In this document: positions 25,220 to 34,398 of the stretch, in pieces | How positions within the stretch are numbered: position 1 is the stretch's first letter | Layout of the letters: each line of letters begins with the position of its first letter | Origin: Sphingomonas hankyongi | GTDB taxonomy: Bacteria > Pseudomonadota > Alphaproteobacteria > Sphingomonadales > Sphingomonadaceae | Direction: 5' to 3' | NCBI RefSeq assembly: GCF_023516575.1 | Contig: NZ_JAMGBE010000003.1 | Coordinates: forward strand, 186,001 to 250,000 | Length of the DNA: 64,000 nucleotides | Translations under genes and position numbers: made by a program | Notes under the pieces: model-generated | The model's input: only the letters and a program-made list of their open reading frames with translations | The model's database searches: none | Told to the model about the DNA's origin: nothing

Positions 25220-26155
25220 TCACGCCTCTCGGACAACGTCGAACGCTACTGACGTTCGGATTCCGGTCTTCTCCAGTGGAACAGTCCAATGGGTGTAGAA
25301 CGAAGGCATCAGAACGAGCAGCCCAGCCTTAGGCCTCACCTCGCGATACCCCCAGTCGTCCTTTGAGCCGCCGACGTTCTTCGGCGGTCCAATGACCAGT
25401 TCTCCGCCCCTGCCTTCGATCTTTCGCGGATAGAAAACGCCGGTTGCCCAGCCTTCCCCGTGGATGTGCGGGATGTTGTACCCTTCACCGCGGGAGATCA
25501 GGCCCCACGCCTTGATCTGCATCTCATCTGAAACGAGGTGAGCGAACGGATGATCGGAGGACTGCCAGCGCCTCAGATAGTCCCTCGTGTGAGTGGTTAT
25601 CTCCGCGATCAAAGCTTGAGCGGCGGGGTGCTCGGCCTTCGACAGGCCGCTGAGCATGCGCATGTTGCGGACCGATTGAACGGCCTCCTGCTCCTCGGCG
25701 CGGTCTTCCATTTCCAGGAGCATCCGGTCCACATCTCTGGCCAGTGAACGATCGAGCGATACGAGCTCGAATAGCTGACCCGGCGCCATGACGCGTGCGT
25801 GCCGCTCCATTTGTCCCGAATTGGCGAGCGCCTGCAGATATTTGTGGATCATCCGCGAGTTGATGAGTCCGCGTTCGAACAAGGCTTCATACTCCCGGGC
25901 AGCATCCTCGGGCTTGGCGCCCAGAAAGCTGCCTGCACGCGTCGCAAGGTCTCCGCTATACTTTACGGCAAGCGCCCTCAGACGCTCAGCCTCCTCAAAC
26001 CGACCGGCCTCGTCCAGCATGCCCGCGTGCAGACCGGCAGGCGCGTCGGGCAGATAGTCGCCGCGCAGACAGCGTTCGTACAACTTGAAGCCATGCTCGA
26101 CGTCGCCCCGGGCGATGGCGGCGAATGCCGCATTCGGATTGGCTGGCTCTCGCAC
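25220..26155 (-). CDS. TPR-like / 2OG-Fe(II)-type oxygenase protein
   Basis: The protein is 311 residues from GTG 26155 with only a weak ribosome site. The first about 120 residues are TPR-like helices ([40 protein letters not shown]). The second half has the jelly-roll of 2OG-Fe(II) oxygenases of the TIGR02466 type: [56 protein letters not shown]. Probable metal ligands are His230, His232 and His289, and Arg300 would bind 2-oxoglutarate. The usual HxD is HxH here, a variation that makes the metal site uncertain. It is divergent from gatC. The substrate is unknown; this architecture often hydroxylates proteins or small ligands. Confidence 0.75.
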   Translation of the reverse strand: MREPANPNAAFAAIARGDVEHGFKLYERCLRGDYLPDAPAGLHAGMLDEAGRFEEAERLRALAVKYSGDLATRAGSFLGAKPEDAAREYEALFERGLINSRMIHKYLQALANSGQMERHARVMAPGQLFELVSLDRSLARDVDRMLLEMEDRAEEQEAVQSVRNMRMLSGLSKAEHPAAQALIAEITTHTRDYLRRWQSSDHPFAHLVSDEMQIKAWGLISRGEGYNIPHIHGEGWATGVFYPRKIEGRGGELVIGPPKNVGGSKDDWGYREVRPKAGLLVLMPSFYTHWTVPLEKTGIRTSVAFDVVREA

Positions 26156-26235
26156 GGGACACTTCTGGCGCGCGTGCAGGCGACGGGCAAGCGTCCGGCT
26201 TGCCGCCCTTCGGCCCCGTCGCTATCCGCCCTGCC

Positions 26236-26523
26236 ATGTCCGTTTCTCCCGAACAGGTGCGTCATATCGCCAAGCTCGCGCGCATCGCCATGAGCAATGC
26301 CGAGCTTGAGCGGCTGGTGCCCGAGCTCAATAATATCCTCGGTTGGGTCGAACAGCTGGCCGAAGTCGACACGGGCGGCGTCGAGCCGTTGACCGCAGTG
26401 ATCGACCAGAAGTTGAGGCTGCGCGCAGATGCCATCACGGATGGCGATTGCCGCGAAGCCATCCTCGCCAACGCACCGGATGCGGAGCACGGCTTCTTCG
26501 CGGTGCCCAAGGTAATCGAATGA
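26236..26523 (+). CDS. gatC: aspartyl/glutamyl-tRNA amidotransferase subunit C
   Basis: The protein is 95 residues from ATG 26236. GatC bridges and stabilises GatA and GatB, which convert Glu-tRNA(Gln) and sometimes Asp-tRNA(Asn) to the amidated forms. [42 protein letters not shown] and [20 protein letters not shown] are the family pattern. Its stop overlaps the gatA start (ATGA), the first of two couplings in gatCAB. Presence of the complex implies that Gln-tRNA is made by transamidation. Confidence 0.96.
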   Translation: MSVSPEQVRHIAKLARIAMSNAELERLVPELNNILGWVEQLAEVDTGGVEPLTAVIDQKLRLRADAITDGDCREAILANAPDAEHGFFAVPKVIE

Positions 26524-27992
26524 GTGAGCTGACGTCCAAGACTATCGCGGAACTCCGCGACGGGTTCCGTTCAGGGGATTTCACGGCTCGCGAGATCGCC
26601 GAGACCTACAACGCTGCTGTGGCCGCGGCGAAGACGCTCAATGCCTATACGGTGGAGACTCCCGAGGACGCGCTCGCTGCCGCGCAGGCCGCCGACGAAG
26701 CGCGAGGTAACGGCGATCCGGGGGCACTCGCCGGCATTCCCCTCGGCATCAAGGACCTTTTCGCGACCCGAGGCGTCGACAGCACCGCGGGCAGCAACAT
26801 CCTAAAGGGATTCAAGCCGACCTACGAAAGCACCGTCACTGCAAACCTGCGCAAGGCTGGCGCGGGCATGTTGGGCAAGCTCAACATGGACGAGTTTGCG
26901 ATGGGCTCTTCGAACGAGACGAGCGCCTATGGGCCGGTCCTCAGCCCATGGCGCAGGAAGGGCAGTAACGTGGGCCTTACGCCGGGCGGGAGCTCTGGCG
27001 GGTCCGCGGCTGCCGTTGCGGCGGATATCGCGCCTGGCGTCACCGGTACGGACACCGGCGGATCGATCCGCCAGCCGGCGGCCTTCGTCGGGATCTGCGG
27101 GATCAAGCCTACTTACGGCCGCTGCTCACGCTGGGGCGTCGTCGCCTTCGCAAGCTCCCTCGACCAGGCAGGGCCAATGGCGAAGACCGTTCGCGACTGC
27201 GCGATCCTGCTCGAGGCAATGGCCGGCTTCGATCCTAAGGACTCCACTTCACTCGATCTTCCGGTGCCTCAGTGGGAAGCGAACTTATCCAGTAATCTCA
27301 ACGGTAAGCGGGTTGGAATTCCCAAGGAATATCGGATCGACGGAGTCCCCGCGGAGATCAACGCCTTGTGGGATCAGGGCATCGAATGGCTGAAGGATGC
27401 TGGCGCGACGCCCGTTGAGATCAGCCTTCCCCACACGAAATATGCGTTGCCGACCTACTATATCATCGCCCCAGCTGAAGCTTCGTCGAACCTCGCTCGT
27501 TATGACGGGGTCCGCTACGGCATGCGTGCGGCGGTCGAGGGTGGGCTGGACGACATGTATGGCGCCACGCGGGCAGGGGGTTTCGGTGCCGAGGTCAAGC
27601 GCCGCATTATGATCGGCACCTATGTCCTCTCGGCCGGCTTCTACGACGCCTATTTTACCAAGGCGCAGAAGGTGCGAGCGCTGATCAAGCAGGACTTCCG
27701 CAACGCGTTCCAGCAATGCGACGTGATCCTGACGCCCACGGCTCCGTCGGCGGCATTCGGCATTGGCGAGACCACCGACCCGCTTGCCATGTATTTGAAC
27801 GATGTGTTCGCCGTGCCCGCGAGCCTCGCCGGGCTTCCTGCGATGAGCGTTCCTGGCGGGCTCGACGGTCAGGGGCTTCCGCTGGGGCTGCACCTGATCG
27901 GCAATGAGCTCGACGAGCAGATGGTGTTGAACGCGGGCCTCGCGATCGAGGAGCGCGCCGGGTTCACGGCACGACCGGAGAAGTGGTGGTGA
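26520..27992 (+). CDS. gatA: aspartyl/glutamyl-tRNA amidotransferase subunit A
   Basis: The protein is 490 residues, an amidase-signature enzyme that frees ammonia from glutamine. The catalytic Ser-Ser-Lys triad is visible in IPLGIKDLF (Lys at about 77), [17 protein letters not shown] (cis-Ser at about 155) and [16 protein letters not shown] (nucleophile Ser about 179). [20 protein letters not shown] and the late PAMSVPGG are also typical. The length is normal. The start overlaps gatC, and its TGA overlaps the gatB ATG. Confidence 0.97.
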   Translation: MSELTSKTIAELRDGFRSGDFTAREIAETYNAAVAAAKTLNAYTVETPEDALAAAQAADEARGNGDPGALAGIPLGIKDLFATRGVDSTAGSNILKGFKPTYESTVTANLRKAGAGMLGKLNMDEFAMGSSNETSAYGPVLSPWRRKGSNVGLTPGGSSGGSAAAVAADIAPGVTGTDTGGSIRQPAAFVGICGIKPTYGRCSRWGVVAFASSLDQAGPMAKTVRDCAILLEAMAGFDPKDSTSLDLPVPQWEANLSSNLNGKRVGIPKEYRIDGVPAEINALWDQGIEWLKDAGATPVEISLPHTKYALPTYYIIAPAEASSNLARYDGVRYGMRAAVEGGLDDMYGATRAGGFGAEVKRRIMIGTYVLSAGFYDAYFTKAQKVRALIKQDFRNAFQQCDVILTPTAPSAAFGIGETTDPLAMYLNDVFAVPASLAGLPAMSVPGGLDGQGLPLGLHLIGNELDEQMVLNAGLAIEERAGFTARPEKWW

Positions 27993-29470
27993 TGGCTGAC
28001 TCAACGGCGCCTTATCGCGTCAAGGGCGATACCGGCGAGTGGGAAGTCGTGGTCGGACTCGAGGTCCACGCACAGATCACCGCGAGCAAGGCCAAGATGT
28101 TCAGCGGTGCGGCAACGGCCTTCGGAGCCGAACCTAACACGCAGGTGAGCCTGGTCGACGCGGCGATGCCTGGGATGCTTCCGGTGCCAAACCAGGAGTG
28201 CATCCGCCAGGCGGTCCGGACGGGCATGGCACTCGATGCGGTGATCAACCGCTGGAGCCGGTTCGACCGCAAAAACTACTTCTACGCCGACCTTCCGCAG
28301 GGATATCAGATCAGCCAGCTCTATCATCCTTTGGTGGGTCCTGGCGAAGTCGAGATCCTGCTCGACGACAAGGACGAAAATAGCGTCAAGCAGATCGGCA
28401 TTGAGCGCATCCACGTCGAGCAGGACGCGGGCAAGCTGATGCACGACCAGCATCCGACCAAGAGCTATGTCGACCTCAACCGATGCGGGGTCGCGTTGAT
28501 GGAGATCGTGTCGCGTCCGGACATGCGTTCTCCGGCGGAAGCAGGAGCTTACCTCCGGAAGTTGCGTGCCATCCTGCGCTATGTCGGCAGCTGCGACGGT
28601 AATATGGAAGAAGGGTCGATGCGTGCGGACGTCAACGTCAGCGTGCGCAAGCCCGGCGGCGAATTCGGCACGCGCACCGAGACCAAGAACGTCAACTCCG
28701 TGCGTTTCGTGATGGCGGTGATCGAGCATGAGGCGAAGCGCCAGGTCGAGTTGATCGAAGAGGGTGGCGAGGTGGCGCAGGAAACGCGGCTTTACGATCC
28801 CGACAAGAATGTCACGCGCTCACTTCGATCAAAGGAGGATGCGCACGATTATCGGTACTTCCCCGATCCCGACCTGTTGCCGCTGGAACTGGACGAAGCC
28901 TTCCTCGAAGAATGCAGATCGAGCCTTCCCGAGCTGCCCGACGCCAAGCGCAAGCGGTACGAGGGTCTCGGCATCACTCCGTACAACGCCGGCGTGCTGA
29001 CTGCTGAGGTCGAGACTGCGCGTTGGTTCGACGCGCTTCTCGATGCGGGGGCCGAACCCAGGCAAGGAGCGAATTGGGTCGTTGCGGAGCTTTTCGGCGC
29101 GCTGAATCGCCGCAACGAGACATTGGCGACGACCGGCATTTCGCCCGTGGAAGCGGCAGAACTGCTCAAGCTCGTGGCCGATGGGACGATCAGCGGGACG
29201 CTCGCTAAGCAGGTATTCGAGATCATGCTCGAGACGGGCGACGCTCCTTCCAGGATCGTCGAGGAGCGCGGCCTCAAGCAGACCAGCGATACTGGCGCGA
29301 TCGATGCCGAGATCGATAAGATTCTCGCGGCCAATGCGGACAAGGTCGCCGAGTACAAGGGAGGCAAGCCGCAGCTTTTCGGTTTCTTCGTCGGGCAGAC
29401 GATGAAGGCCATGCAGGGCAAGGCCAATCCGCAGGTGGTGAACGAACGGCTGCGCGCGAAACTGGACTGA
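27992..29470 (+). CDS. gatB: aspartyl/glutamyl-tRNA amidotransferase subunit B
   Basis: The protein is 492 residues from ATG 27992 (a GTG nine bases upstream is possible). GatB phosphorylates the tRNA-bound Glu and passes ammonia to it. The signature [19 protein letters not shown] at about residues 21-39 and [20 protein letters not shown] at about 169-188 are clear. [21 protein letters not shown] and [15 protein letters not shown] follow. The C-terminal YqeY-like helical domain ends in [20 protein letters not shown]. It completes the gatCAB operon; a phosphatase gene begins about 25 bases later. Confidence 0.98.
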   Translation: MADSTAPYRVKGDTGEWEVVVGLEVHAQITASKAKMFSGAATAFGAEPNTQVSLVDAAMPGMLPVPNQECIRQAVRTGMALDAVINRWSRFDRKNYFYADLPQGYQISQLYHPLVGPGEVEILLDDKDENSVKQIGIERIHVEQDAGKLMHDQHPTKSYVDLNRCGVALMEIVSRPDMRSPAEAGAYLRKLRAILRYVGSCDGNMEEGSMRADVNVSVRKPGGEFGTRTETKNVNSVRFVMAVIEHEAKRQVELIEEGGEVAQETRLYDPDKNVTRSLRSKEDAHDYRYFPDPDLLPLELDEAFLEECRSSLPELPDAKRKRYEGLGITPYNAGVLTAEVETARWFDALLDAGAEPRQGANWVVAELFGALNRRNETLATTGISPVEAAELLKLVADGTISGTLAKQVFEIMLETGDAPSRIVEERGLKQTSDTGAIDAEIDKILAANADKVAEYKGGKPQLFGFFVGQTMKAMQGKANPQVVNERLRAKLD

Positions 29471-29495
29471 CACAGTTCGTCCGCATACGCATGGG

Positions 29496-31154
29496 ATGAT
29501 GCGTAAACTTGTCCTGGCCGCGGCGGCGGCGTTCATCCCGACCGTCGCGTGGGCTCAGTCTGTGGCCCAACCTGTTTCGGCTACAGCGCCAAAGCTGACG
29601 ATCGTCATTTCCGTCGATCAGCTTTCCGCCGACCTGTGGAACGAATACCGTCCACAATTCGCCGGCGGGTTCGCTCGCCTCGCATCGGGGACTGTCTTTC
29701 GCAACGGGTATCAGAGTCACGCGGGCACGGAGACCTGCCCCGGACATGCGACGATCCTCACGGGCGTCCGTTCCGGACGCGCGGGAATTCCGATCAACAA
29801 CTGGTTCGATTTCACTGTCAGCCGTGCTGACAAGGCCGTCTATTGTGCCGAGGACGAGACAGTGCCCGGCTCATCGTCCGATGCTTACACCGTGTCAGCC
29901 AGGCATCTTAAAGTGCCGACGCTCGGCGAGTATCTCAAAGCAGCAATGCCTGGCAGCCGTAGCGTCGCCGTCGCCGGCAAGGACCGCGCCGCTGTAATGA
30001 TGGGCGGACACAACGTCGATCAGCGCTGGTTCTTCAAGGCGAAGATGTTCCAGACCGACCTTCAAGATGTTGCCGTCCCTGCAAGCGTGGCTCGGGCGAA
30101 TGCAGCGGTTTCGGCGCAGATCGCCCGTGCGCAGCCCGGACTCGAACCGCCGCCGTTCTGCGCATCCAAGGCAAAAAGCTATGTTCTCGGCGGCCGGCCA
30201 GACTCACTGAAGGGTGAACCTCGCACCGTCGGCTTGGGCCGCTTCGATCGCGCAGCCGGCGACGCCAATGCCTTTTCCAATTCGCCCGAATATGATGGCG
30301 CCGTGCTTGCTCTCGCCGCTGCTCTCATCGGCGAGATGCAACTGGGGCGCGGCCCTTCGCCGGATCTCCTGTCGATCGGCCTCTCCGCGACGGATTATGT
30401 CGGCCACCGCTTCGGGACGGAAGGTCAGGAGATGTGCCTGCAGCTTCTGTCGCTCGATCGCGACCTCGGGGATTTCTTTGGTGTCCTGGACCGCAGCGGC
30501 ATCGATTATGCCGTGGCTCTGACCGCGGATCATGGGAGCTTCGACATACCGGAGCGCGCGAAGGAGCGCTTGGCCGACGCCGCTTACGTCGACGTCGCCC
30601 TAGACGCCTCAGATGTGGGCAAGGCGATAGGAGACAAACTCGGCATCAAGGGCCCGGTTCTTTTTGGCGAATGGGCCGGCGACATCTGGATAAATGGGGC
30701 GCTGAGCCCAGCGGATCGCAGGCGGGTGATGGACGAAGCGCTTCGCATCTACCGCGCGCATCCGCAAGTCGAGGCGGTGTTCACCAAGGACGAGATCGCG
30801 CGGACGCCTGTCCCGGTCGTGAGCCCTGACAAATGGACCCTCGTTCAGCGCGCAAGGGCATCCTTCGATCCACAACGCTCGGGAGATCTCTGGGTGGTCC
30901 TGAAGGAGCATGTGTCGCCATATCCGTCGACTCCTGCGTTGGCATCGACCCACGGCACTCCTTGGGATCACGATCGTCGCGTTCCGATTGTCTTCTGGCG
31001 GGCGGGTATGAGCGGAAGTCTCCGCGAAGAGGCTGTCGAGACTGTCGACATCATGCCCACGCTGGCGGCGATGCTGGGACTTCGGATCACGTCCGAAAAA
31101 ATCGACGGACATTGTCTTCCTGACAGCGGGCTGATTTCTTGTCCCCCGCGCTAA
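29496..31154 (+). CDS. PafA/PhoK-type alkaline phosphatase, exported
   Basis: The protein is 552 residues, beginning with two adjacent ATGs (29496, 29499). A signal peptide ends near residue 20 (AAAFIPTVAWAQ). It belongs to the alkaline phosphatase superfamily branch with a Thr nucleophile: Thr80 in GTETCPGHATILTG, the phosphate-contacting Asn about 101-102 in PINNWF, and the K162-D-R164 pair typical of PafA and Sphingomonas PhoK monoesterases. Metal ligands appear in VISVDQ (Asp41), ATDYVGHRFG, ALTADHGSFD and STHGTPWDHD. It should release phosphate from organic phosphates in the periplasm. PhoK itself has been studied for uranyl phosphate precipitation. The gene stands about 25 bases after gatB and no Pho box was sought. 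Confidence 0.92.
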   Translation: MMRKLVLAAAAAFIPTVAWAQSVAQPVSATAPKLTIVISVDQLSADLWNEYRPQFAGGFARLASGTVFRNGYQSHAGTETCPGHATILTGVRSGRAGIPINNWFDFTVSRADKAVYCAEDETVPGSSSDAYTVSARHLKVPTLGEYLKAAMPGSRSVAVAGKDRAAVMMGGHNVDQRWFFKAKMFQTDLQDVAVPASVARANAAVSAQIARAQPGLEPPPFCASKAKSYVLGGRPDSLKGEPRTVGLGRFDRAAGDANAFSNSPEYDGAVLALAAALIGEMQLGRGPSPDLLSIGLSATDYVGHRFGTEGQEMCLQLLSLDRDLGDFFGVLDRSGIDYAVALTADHGSFDIPERAKERLADAAYVDVALDASDVGKAIGDKLGIKGPVLFGEWAGDIWINGALSPADRRRVMDEALRIYRAHPQVEAVFTKDEIARTPVPVVSPDKWTLVQRARASFDPQRSGDLWVVLKEHVSPYPSTPALASTHGTPWDHDRRVPIVFWRAGMSGSLREEAVETVDIMPTLAAMLGLRITSEKIDGHCLPDSGLISCPPR

Positions 31155-31263
31155 GAGCTTCAAAACACGTCTTTTATTTTCGGCTTTAATCTGGCGTTCA
31201 GCAGAGCGGGCGCAGTGAAATCCTGGGGAAGGGCGTGGTATGACGCCCTCTGGAGGTTTTCAG

Positions 31264-32061
31264 ATGCGGAAGTGGGGTGTTGCCCTTGCGCTAGGGCTGA
31301 GCGTGCCGATGAGCGCGTGCGTGCAGATGAAGCAATATGCGGATGTGCAGTTCACTCCGCCTCAGGGTGATTACAAGCTGCTAGTGCTTCGTCCGGATGT
31401 CGAAGTGAGCTCGCTCACGACCGGCGGTATGCCGGAGCCTCGGGCCGATTGGACCGATCAGGCCCGCACCAATATCATCAACGCGGTTCGGGCCCAGCAG
31501 GGCACCAAGGGCGGTAAGGTCAGGATCCTCGACCGGCGGAACCAGCTGGAGGGCGTAGGCGAACAGGAAGTCGCCGAGGTCGAACGTCTCTTCTACGCTG
31601 TCGGGCAATCCATCGTCCTTCACAAATATCTGGGCGAATATCTGCCTACCAAGCGCGGCAAGGGGCTCGACTGGACGCTCGGTGAAGACGCGGTTCGGCT
31701 CGGTCAGAAGACCGGCTACGATTATGCCCTGTTCATGCATGCGGAAGACGAGGTCGCCTCGACCGGTCGCGTTGCGCTTGGCGTGCTTGGCATTGCCGGG
31801 TGCTTCGTTGGCTTCTGCGCTCCGAACATCGGCGGCGCGAGCCAGCTCGATTATGCCGGACTCGTCGACCTGAAGACCGGAGAGGTGGTCTGGTTCAACG
31901 TCGTTCTCGCGAAGAGCGAAGTCCCGGGCATCGATTTCGGCGATCTGCGCAGCGAGAAGGGCGCGGAACAGATGGTCGATCGGCTGCTCGGCCGGATGAA
32001 GCCGGGCCAGGACGTTGGCAAGGGCCACGTGATGAGCGGTGACCAGGGGGAGACGCACTGA
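31264..32061 (+). CDS. lipoprotein of unknown function
   Basis: The protein is 265 residues from ATG 31264, with GGAGG 8 bases upstream (a start at 31240 is less likely). The leader ends in VPMSAC, a lipobox with Cys at about 19. The mature part has a region rich in charged residues (RRNQLEGVGEQEVAEVERLF), an alpha/beta core with YDYALFMHAEDEVAS, a hydrophobic Cys-containing stretch (GVLGIAGCFVGFCAP) and LVDLKTGEVVWFNVV. The last resembles outer-membrane lipoproteins of the GNA1162 kind, but I cannot name a family firmly. It overlaps the M48 peptidase start by one base. Confidence 0.7.
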   Translation: MRKWGVALALGLSVPMSACVQMKQYADVQFTPPQGDYKLLVLRPDVEVSSLTTGGMPEPRADWTDQARTNIINAVRAQQGTKGGKVRILDRRNQLEGVGEQEVAEVERLFYAVGQSIVLHKYLGEYLPTKRGKGLDWTLGEDAVRLGQKTGYDYALFMHAEDEVASTGRVALGVLGIAGCFVGFCAPNIGGASQLDYAGLVDLKTGEVVWFNVVLAKSEVPGIDFGDLRSEKGAEQMVDRLLGRMKPGQDVGKGHVMSGDQGETH

Positions 32062-33284
32062 TGCGCTCGCGGTGCTCGCAGTTGAGCCGCCGCTCTTTGC
32101 TCGTCGGTGGCGGGGTCGCCGCAGCGTCGCTCGCAACCGGTGTTGCCCAGGCGCGCGTTCGACCGGCGGACATGGTTCCGCTCGTCGGCAAGGGTTTCAA
32201 GCCGACTGAGCGTGACGAGCAGGGCATCTGGCAGTTGATGGATCGTGCCGAGGAGGAAATCTCCGGATCCAACCTTCTGATCCAGGATCCCAAGCTGACG
32301 GGCTATCTGCGCGATCTCATCGGCAAGGTCGGTGGGCCTGCCGCGCGGGACTTTCGCATCTACCTGGCGCACGTTCCCGAATTCAACGCGATGATGTTCC
32401 CGACCGGCTTTGCGGTGGTGTTCACGGGCCTGCTGCTACGAATGCGCAATGAGGCTCAGCTGGCGGGCGTGATCGCGCACGAATCGGGTCACTTCCTCCG
32501 CCGGCACATGATTCGCAGCTGGCGCGACCAGCGGCGCAAAACGGACCTGCTTGCGATCGGGTCGATGCTTGCGGGCGTCGGCGGCGCGGCAGGCGGTGTC
32601 TACCTCGGCAATTATGTGCAGCTAGCGCAGCTCGGCACGATCCTGTCGCTGTTCGCTTACAGTCGCGGAATGGAAGCGGAAGCGGACGCAATGGGCGCCA
32701 GGCTTATTGCAGAGGCCGGCTACCAGCCAATGGAAATGGCGAATGTCTGGGCCCAGCTGATCGGGGAAGACCGAGCGAGCGCCCGCTACCGTCGAAAGAG
32801 CCGCCGCCACGGCTCGCTGTTCGATACGCACCCGTCAGAGGACTCGCGCCTAGCGGATCTCAGGATCTCTGCAACCGAAGTGACGCAGCCTGGGCGCCGG
32901 TACGAGATTGGCCGGGAGCATTACCTCGCGACGATCGGCGACATACGCCCCACGCTCCTCGAGGATCAGGTCAAGCTCAACGATCCCGGGGCGAGCCAGT
33001 ACATCATCAACACGCTCGCGCAGGATGGTTGGAACGGACTTCTCCGCTTCTACGAAGGCGAGATCTGGCGGCTCAGGAACCGTCCCGGGGACGAAGACCG
33101 CGCGGCTCAGAGCTATGCGGCGGCCGTCGTCTACCCGGATGCGCCCGCGGACGCCTTCCGCTGGCACGGGATCGAGCTTTTGAAGGCGGGTCGGACCGCC
33201 GAGGCGAAAGCAGCTTTCTCGCGCTACCTGACGATGAAGCCGAACGCTCCCGACGCCGCCTGGGTGCGGCAGATGGCCGGCTGA
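32061..33284 (+). CDS. M48-family zinc metalloprotease with Tat-type leader
   Basis: The protein is 407 residues. The twin-arginine leader RRSLLVGGGVAAASLATGVAQA (residues 10-31) indicates export in folded form. The M48 catalytic motif HESGHFLRRH lies at about residues 140-149, with the third ligand Glu in YSRGMEAEADAMG at about 198-210. The Tat route fits a protein loaded with zinc before export. FNAMMFPTGFAVVFTGLLLRM matches the BepA/YfgC-type region, which also has a C-terminal TPR part (here about 330-405, YAAAVVYPDAPADAFRWHGIELLKAGRT). BepA-like proteins police outer-membrane assembly. It sits between two lipoprotein genes in one operon. Confidence 0.88.
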   Translation: MRSRCSQLSRRSLLVGGGVAAASLATGVAQARVRPADMVPLVGKGFKPTERDEQGIWQLMDRAEEEISGSNLLIQDPKLTGYLRDLIGKVGGPAARDFRIYLAHVPEFNAMMFPTGFAVVFTGLLLRMRNEAQLAGVIAHESGHFLRRHMIRSWRDQRRKTDLLAIGSMLAGVGGAAGGVYLGNYVQLAQLGTILSLFAYSRGMEAEADAMGARLIAEAGYQPMEMANVWAQLIGEDRASARYRRKSRRHGSLFDTHPSEDSRLADLRISATEVTQPGRRYEIGREHYLATIGDIRPTLLEDQVKLNDPGASQYIINTLAQDGWNGLLRFYEGEIWRLRNRPGDEDRAAQSYAAAVVYPDAPADAFRWHGIELLKAGRTAEAKAAFSRYLTMKPNAPDAAWVRQMAG

Positions 33285-33295
33285 GGGGAATGACC

Positions 33296-33931
33296 ATGAA
33301 GACTTTGGTGAAAGCGAGCCTCGCTGCGGCGGCAACGATCGGCCTGTCTGCCTGTTCGACGCTCGGAGAGGACAGCGGCTACGGTATCAGTAGCTACACG
33401 CCTATCCAGGTGAAGCGCGTGTCGGTGGGCGATGGCAAGCTGTCTGTCGCTCCGCCGCGTCCATGGAATCGGCAGCGGGCCCAATATTTCTACGATGTCG
33501 CGGCGGTCGAGGACTGGACGCTCAACGGGCCCTATCTCGACGGGATCAGCTTCGTCAGCGGCCTGAAGAACAACAAGACGCTGCTTTACCAACGCCGCAG
33601 CGACAATCAGCAGGTCCCGCCGTTCCGCTCGAACATGACTCCGCCGGAAATTGCCTCGATGCTCGAGAGCCTGTTCCGCGTGAAGGGCGGGGCGCTCGAA
33701 TATCATACGCTCTCGCTCCAGCCGCGGCAGTTCCTCGGCTATCCCGGCTTCCAGTACGACTATGAGCATCTCGACGGCGACGAGCTGTGGCGCAAGGGCC
33801 GCGTCGTTGGCGCAGTGATCGACGGCCGGCTTTACATGATCCTCGTGGACGCGGCGCGTTCGCACTATTTCAACGACGTGCTGCCGGACTTCGAAGCGAT
33901 CGTCGGTTCCGCCAGGCTGCGGCGGGGCTAG
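33296..33931 (+). CDS. lipoprotein of unknown function, third gene of the M48 operon
   Basis: The protein is 211 residues from ATG 33296, with GAGGGG 7 bases upstream; ATG 33290 is an alternative. The leader ends in ATIGLSAC, a lipobox with Cys at about 20, placing it in the inner or outer membrane. The mature part is a compact mixed alpha/beta domain (PPRPWNRQRAQYFYDVAAVE, LNGPYLDGISFVSGL, GRVVGAVIDGRLYMILVDAA) without a family I recognise. Strong sequence features are several Tyr/Phe clusters. It follows the M48 protease by 11 bases. Its stop overlaps the convergent proline-rich gene (CTAG). Confidence 0.75.
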   Translation: MKTLVKASLAAAATIGLSACSTLGEDSGYGISSYTPIQVKRVSVGDGKLSVAPPRPWNRQRAQYFYDVAAVEDWTLNGPYLDGISFVSGLKNNKTLLYQRRSDNQQVPPFRSNMTPPEIASMLESLFRVKGGALEYHTLSLQPRQFLGYPGFQYDYEHLDGDELWRKGRVVGAVIDGRLYMILVDAARSHYFNDVLPDFEAIVGSARLRRG

Positions 33932-34110
33932 CCGACCGGAGAAATAGGGGTCGTCGGCGGATCTGTCCCCGGCGTCGACGGCGACGGCACGTCGACGTCA
34001 GGCCCCTGCGGCGGCGTTTCCTGGGGTGCCGGCGTCGGCTGACCTGGCTGCGAGGGTTCGATCGGTTCCGGATTGCTCGGCGTGTCAGGGAAGGGCGGCA
34101 ATTGCTGCAT
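33928..34110 (-). CDS. 60-residue proline-rich protein
   Basis: The ATG at 34110 follows GAGGAG 9 bases upstream. Longer frames up to 34245 lack a ribosome site. Of 60 residues, 21 are Pro and the rest mostly Thr, Ser, Glu, Gln and Gly (PPFPDTPSNPEPIEP, TPAPQETPPQGPD). No signal peptide or membrane segment is visible, so it should be a disordered cytosolic protein unless exported by an unknown route. The gene is monocistronic, convergent to the lipoprotein operon. I cannot assign a function. Its Pro codons and base composition fit the chromosome. Confidence 0.6.
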   Translation of the reverse strand: MQQLPPFPDTPSNPEPIEPSQPGQPTPAPQETPPQGPDVDVPSPSTPGTDPPTTPISPVG

Positions 34111-34257
34111 CGATAATTTCTCCTCGCATGGGCAACGGCTTGCGATTGAAAGAGTTGCAGCCCTGCGGCTTGCCCGGCGGCCGATCCTTGCTATAGGCCC
34201 GCTTGCGGTTCTCGCCTGTCCGTTGGATAGGCGTGTGCGCCGCAATTTTGCGGCCGC

Positions 34258-34342
34258 GCGCGCGTGGCGGAACTGGTAGACGCGCTGGATTTAGGTTCCA
34301 GTATCGCAAGATGTGGGGGTTCGAGTCCCTCCGCGCGCACCA
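34258..34342 (+). tRNA. tRNA-Leu (anticodon TAG)
   Basis: GCGCGCG pairs with CGCGCGC at the 3' end, followed by an ACCA tail. The anticodon arm is CTGGA-TTTAGGT-TCCAG with anticodon TAG. The variable arm is long (TATCGCAAGATG), as expected for class II tRNA-Leu, and the T arm has GGTTCGAGTCC. The gene lies about 56 bases before the trigger factor start on the same strand. Confidence 0.97.
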
Positions 34343-34398
34343 TCTCCGCGCCTGGCGCGGGAATGGCTGCTTTCAGAATTCTTTGTGGGAAGATTGCA

